DNA of 34,208 nt from NCBI GenBank assembly GCA_905233565.1, contig CAJOCL010000003.1:194588-228795 (forward strand). The letters are read 5' to 3'. Below the pieces are notes generated by a model. It made no database searches. It had not been told where the DNA came from and saw nothing but the letters and a program-made list of their open reading frames with translations. The DNA is from an uncultured Synergistales bacterium. Lineage in GTDB: Bacteria; Synergistota; Synergistia; Synergistales; Aminobacteriaceae. Each line of letters opens with the position of its first letter. Positions within the stretch are counted from its first letter, which is position 1. The translations under genes were made by a program, and so were the position numbers. Positions 33,301 to 34,208 of the stretch are shown piece by piece.

Positions 33301-33675
33301 AAAGCAGGCGGAAAATCCTACACCTATTTATTCACGGTTGAATCCTCCGTGCCTCTTATGAAGAGCGGACATGCTGTGGAGCTTGCGTCAGTATTAAATC
33401 ACCCGGAAAGCACCTTAGAGACGGGAAGAGCATTTGATGAGACGTTCTCGAAGACTATGCGTAAGATGTGGGTGCAGTTCGCCAAAACCGGCAACCCTTC
33501 ACTCAGCGCGGACATTTCCCCTGACGGCAAGGCACATAATTGGCCTCTCTACAACTTGAAGGACAAGGAAATTATGGTCTTCGATGAGTTCAACATTCAC
33601 CCGGAAAAAGAGTCGAAGTTAAAAATTCTTGATTGGGAGAGATGCTATTTCCTGACTAATTATTACTGCATGTAA
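30346..33675 (+). CDS. Giant lipoprotein: amidohydrolase fused to type-B carboxylesterase
   Basis: A 1109-residue two-enzyme protein. Residues 1-21 are a lipoprotein signal with lipobox LTAC. Residues about 24-580 are an amidohydrolase_3 module with HAH (97-99), a Lys in IKLLMDGT and HIH, closely matching the gene at 24235. Residues 582-1109 are a carboxylesterase type B: oxyanion loop HGG (711-713), GESAGG with Ser801, Glu912 (GCNKDEM) and His1009 (SGHAVEL), forming a full triad. Both catalytic sets look intact. The ATG at 30346 is chosen over a GTG six bases earlier because its spacing from AAAGGA equals that of the stand-alone esterase gene. The product should be a membrane-anchored enzyme hydrolysing an amide/cyclic bond and an ester of an unknown compound. 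The mosaic origin is described in the findings. Confidence 0.9.
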   Translation: MKKKVLALAVTCVMVLCLTACVSSAAETDGTPADLVVYGKIFTSEGNQIVEAFAVKDGKYVYVGDRKGAEAFVEKGKTEVVDYTGKGLVMPGCGNGHAHYMLGYALKTIGTTIEYEDNAEKFMNEILPAAVKKARETGAKAVFGQGWNLMHFGDHIPTRQELDAVCSDIPMYFLDDECHKALTNTLMLVKAGIMSADGTPLMTEIRGGEIQTDANGIPTGFLSEQAQTYVRSFLDDIYTLDMAKANLADIEKHMLSEGYTMYTEGWGNYFVNTNYYEALQQLDKAGKLHIVVGLPYEFESWMNVDEALARAVDAKKFASARVMPRWIKLLMDGTVESGTGFVDPLYPDGHQGIPNWTEEEITDITRKANANGLTMHIHALGNKAVNCVVSAFVNGGQDEMRNTLVHVRNVNPEDYKRMTDNNIYVSSGVTWHHGPAGMAEYLREHKSTPVGQEDESYPFKSFFDNGIPVSIHSDYPALSGSPDDPFGIMEIAVTGVLHSENGAAWWPEELVTREQALTAMTIGCARQMFIEDERGSIKPGKYADFLLLNKDVLTCPVMEIHTVKPEATYFEGEKVFTAPDSDKTLNEAKEELRAQYGENKKITDGNYDKSLAVKCINGTFVGKKTDDVIAYKGIPFVGKQPVGNLRWKAPVDVVPDNGVYEAYYNGKTPIQGEDIYETASLYVQGEDCLYLNIWKADEASTEKKPVMVWIHGGAYEMGGTADPTYELHNFVKENPDVIAVSIAYRVGVFGFFHLSHLPDGKDYPDAQNLGLMDQIMALKWVHENIASFGGDPDNVTIFGESAGGGSVSQLPLIKGSHKYFKKVIAQSGGIVFTRSKEQAIECTNELMEILGCKTVADLQKVDVRKFVKEAAVLELRVLPERDGNYLPLDPYEAYADGAAKDIIFMQGCNKDEMNYFMVSIGGIEPFMDFYGKRWAKNITQLTDEEKVLVESFCKDIKGDIYEPLCRLYDQIWFIAPLFRMSENQTKAGGKSYTYLFTVESSVPLMKSGHAVELASVLNHPESTLETGRAFDETFSKTMRKMWVQFAKTGNPSLSADISPDGKAHNWPLYNLKDKEIMVFDEFNIHPEKESKLKILDWERCYFLTNYYCM

Positions 33676-33702
33676 TAAGTTTACAGAAAGGATGATACAA
33701 AA

Positions 33703-34208
33703 ATGAAGAAGAAAATTTTAGCGTTGGCAACACTCTGGGTTATGGTCTTCAGTCTGACGGCCTGCAGCAATGGTTCAGCTAAAGCAGCTGACAAAACACT
33801 GAGCGAGATTAAAGAGGAAATGAGCGCTTTGTACGGCGAGAACAAACCAATCACAGACGGCAATTATGACAAGTCGCTGGCGGTCAAGTGTATCAATGGT
33901 ACATTTGTCGGCAAAAAGAGAGATGGTGTCATAGCCTACAAAGGCATTCCGTTTGTCGGTAAACAGCCTGTAGGCGAACTCCGCTGGAAAGCTCCTGTTG
34001 ACGTTGTTCCTGATGACGGAGTTTATGAGGCATACTATAACGGCAAAACCCCATGCCAGGTGGATTATGATGCGCAAATTGCTTCAGTTTACGTTAGAGG
34101 GGAGGACTGCCTTTATCTTAACGTCTGGAAAGCTGATGACGGCAGGACAAATAAGCCTGTAATGGTATGGATTCACGGCGGAGCTTTTACAGTCGGAGGG
34201 ACGGTTGA
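33703..34208 (+). CDS. Lipoprotein type-B carboxylesterase (3' end beyond the window)
   Basis: The first 168 residues of a carboxylesterase. A lipoprotein signal with LTAC lipobox (MKKKILALATLWVMVFSLTAC) leads into DKTLSEIKEE, then TFVGKKRDGVIAYKGIPFVG, LRWKAP, GEDCLYLNVWKA and the oxyanion loop HGGAFTVGG; the nucleophile elbow lies past the window edge. It is a paralogue of residues 582 onward of the preceding giant protein, with near-identical leader, ribosome site and N-terminal esterase DNA. It follows that gene by 27 bp, so the two are probably cotranscribed. The missing end prevents judging whether it is intact. Confidence 0.85.
   Translation, partial: MKKKILALATLWVMVFSLTACSNGSAKAADKTLSEIKEEMSALYGENKPITDGNYDKSLAVKCINGTFVGKKRDGVIAYKGIPFVGKQPVGELRWKAPVDVVPDDGVYEAYYNGKTPCQVDYDAQIASVYVRGEDCLYLNVWKADDGRTNKPVMVWIHGGAFTVGGTV

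Overview
The window looks like a chromosomal segment from an anaerobic, flagellated, diderm bacterium that ferments organic acids. It carries flgB/flgC, lipobox-bearing secreted proteins, Fe-S hydro-lyases, cation-coupled carboxylate carriers, argG and typA. Base composition is moderately AT-rich and most genes have good Shine-Dalgarno sites. A Synergistota-like host would fit, but this is inference: there is no rRNA gene and nothing in the window fixes the lineage.

Region 1-9600, carboxylate catabolism. A gene tail and a wrecked RraA-like/LysR-like junction (1-1044) precede an intact LysR regulator. Divergent from it is a two-subunit UxaA/SuyAB-type hydro-lyase, followed by a dicarboxylate/amino-acid:cation symporter. 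A remnant of a Doc-type toxin-antitoxin pair (4959-5236, toxin cut to 40 residues) separates this from a second, opposite-strand module: an SLC13/DASS transporter plus ttdA-ttdB-like L-tartrate dehydratase/class I fumarase subunits, with two overlapping GntR regulators upstream.

Region 9600-23660, mostly housekeeping. It holds tRNA-Val, gpmA, an aspartate-type aminotransferase and a flgB-flgC pair closed by a terminator. A four-gene operon follows with galT, a polysaccharide pyruvyl transferase, an FrhB-like Fe-S protein and a DUF4432 epimerase-like protein, joined by 1-bp overlaps or a 2-bp gap. Next come a c-di-GMP protein (degenerate GGDEF plus intact EAL) overlapping a PPC/DUF296 gene, then typA, argG and a six-tRNA array (Pro, Gly, Arg, His, Arg, Lys) behind a near-consensus promoter.

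Region 23660-34208, accessory. A 576-bp gap with a strongly structured, possibly RNA-coding segment leads into a secreted amidohydrolase, an exported HAD phosphatase, a MATE flippase fused to an RsbW-type ATPase domain, a RelA/SpoT-type alarmone synthetase, a giant lipoprotein joining an amidohydrolase to a type-B carboxylesterase, and the start of a stand-alone lipoprotein carboxylesterase. The giant gene looks like a mosaic: its leader and 3' part match the stand-alone esterase, and the amidohydrolase module matches the upstream gene and sits just behind the lipobox. This mosaic and the MATE-ATPase/alarmone-synthetase pair are the best candidates for undescribed biology here.
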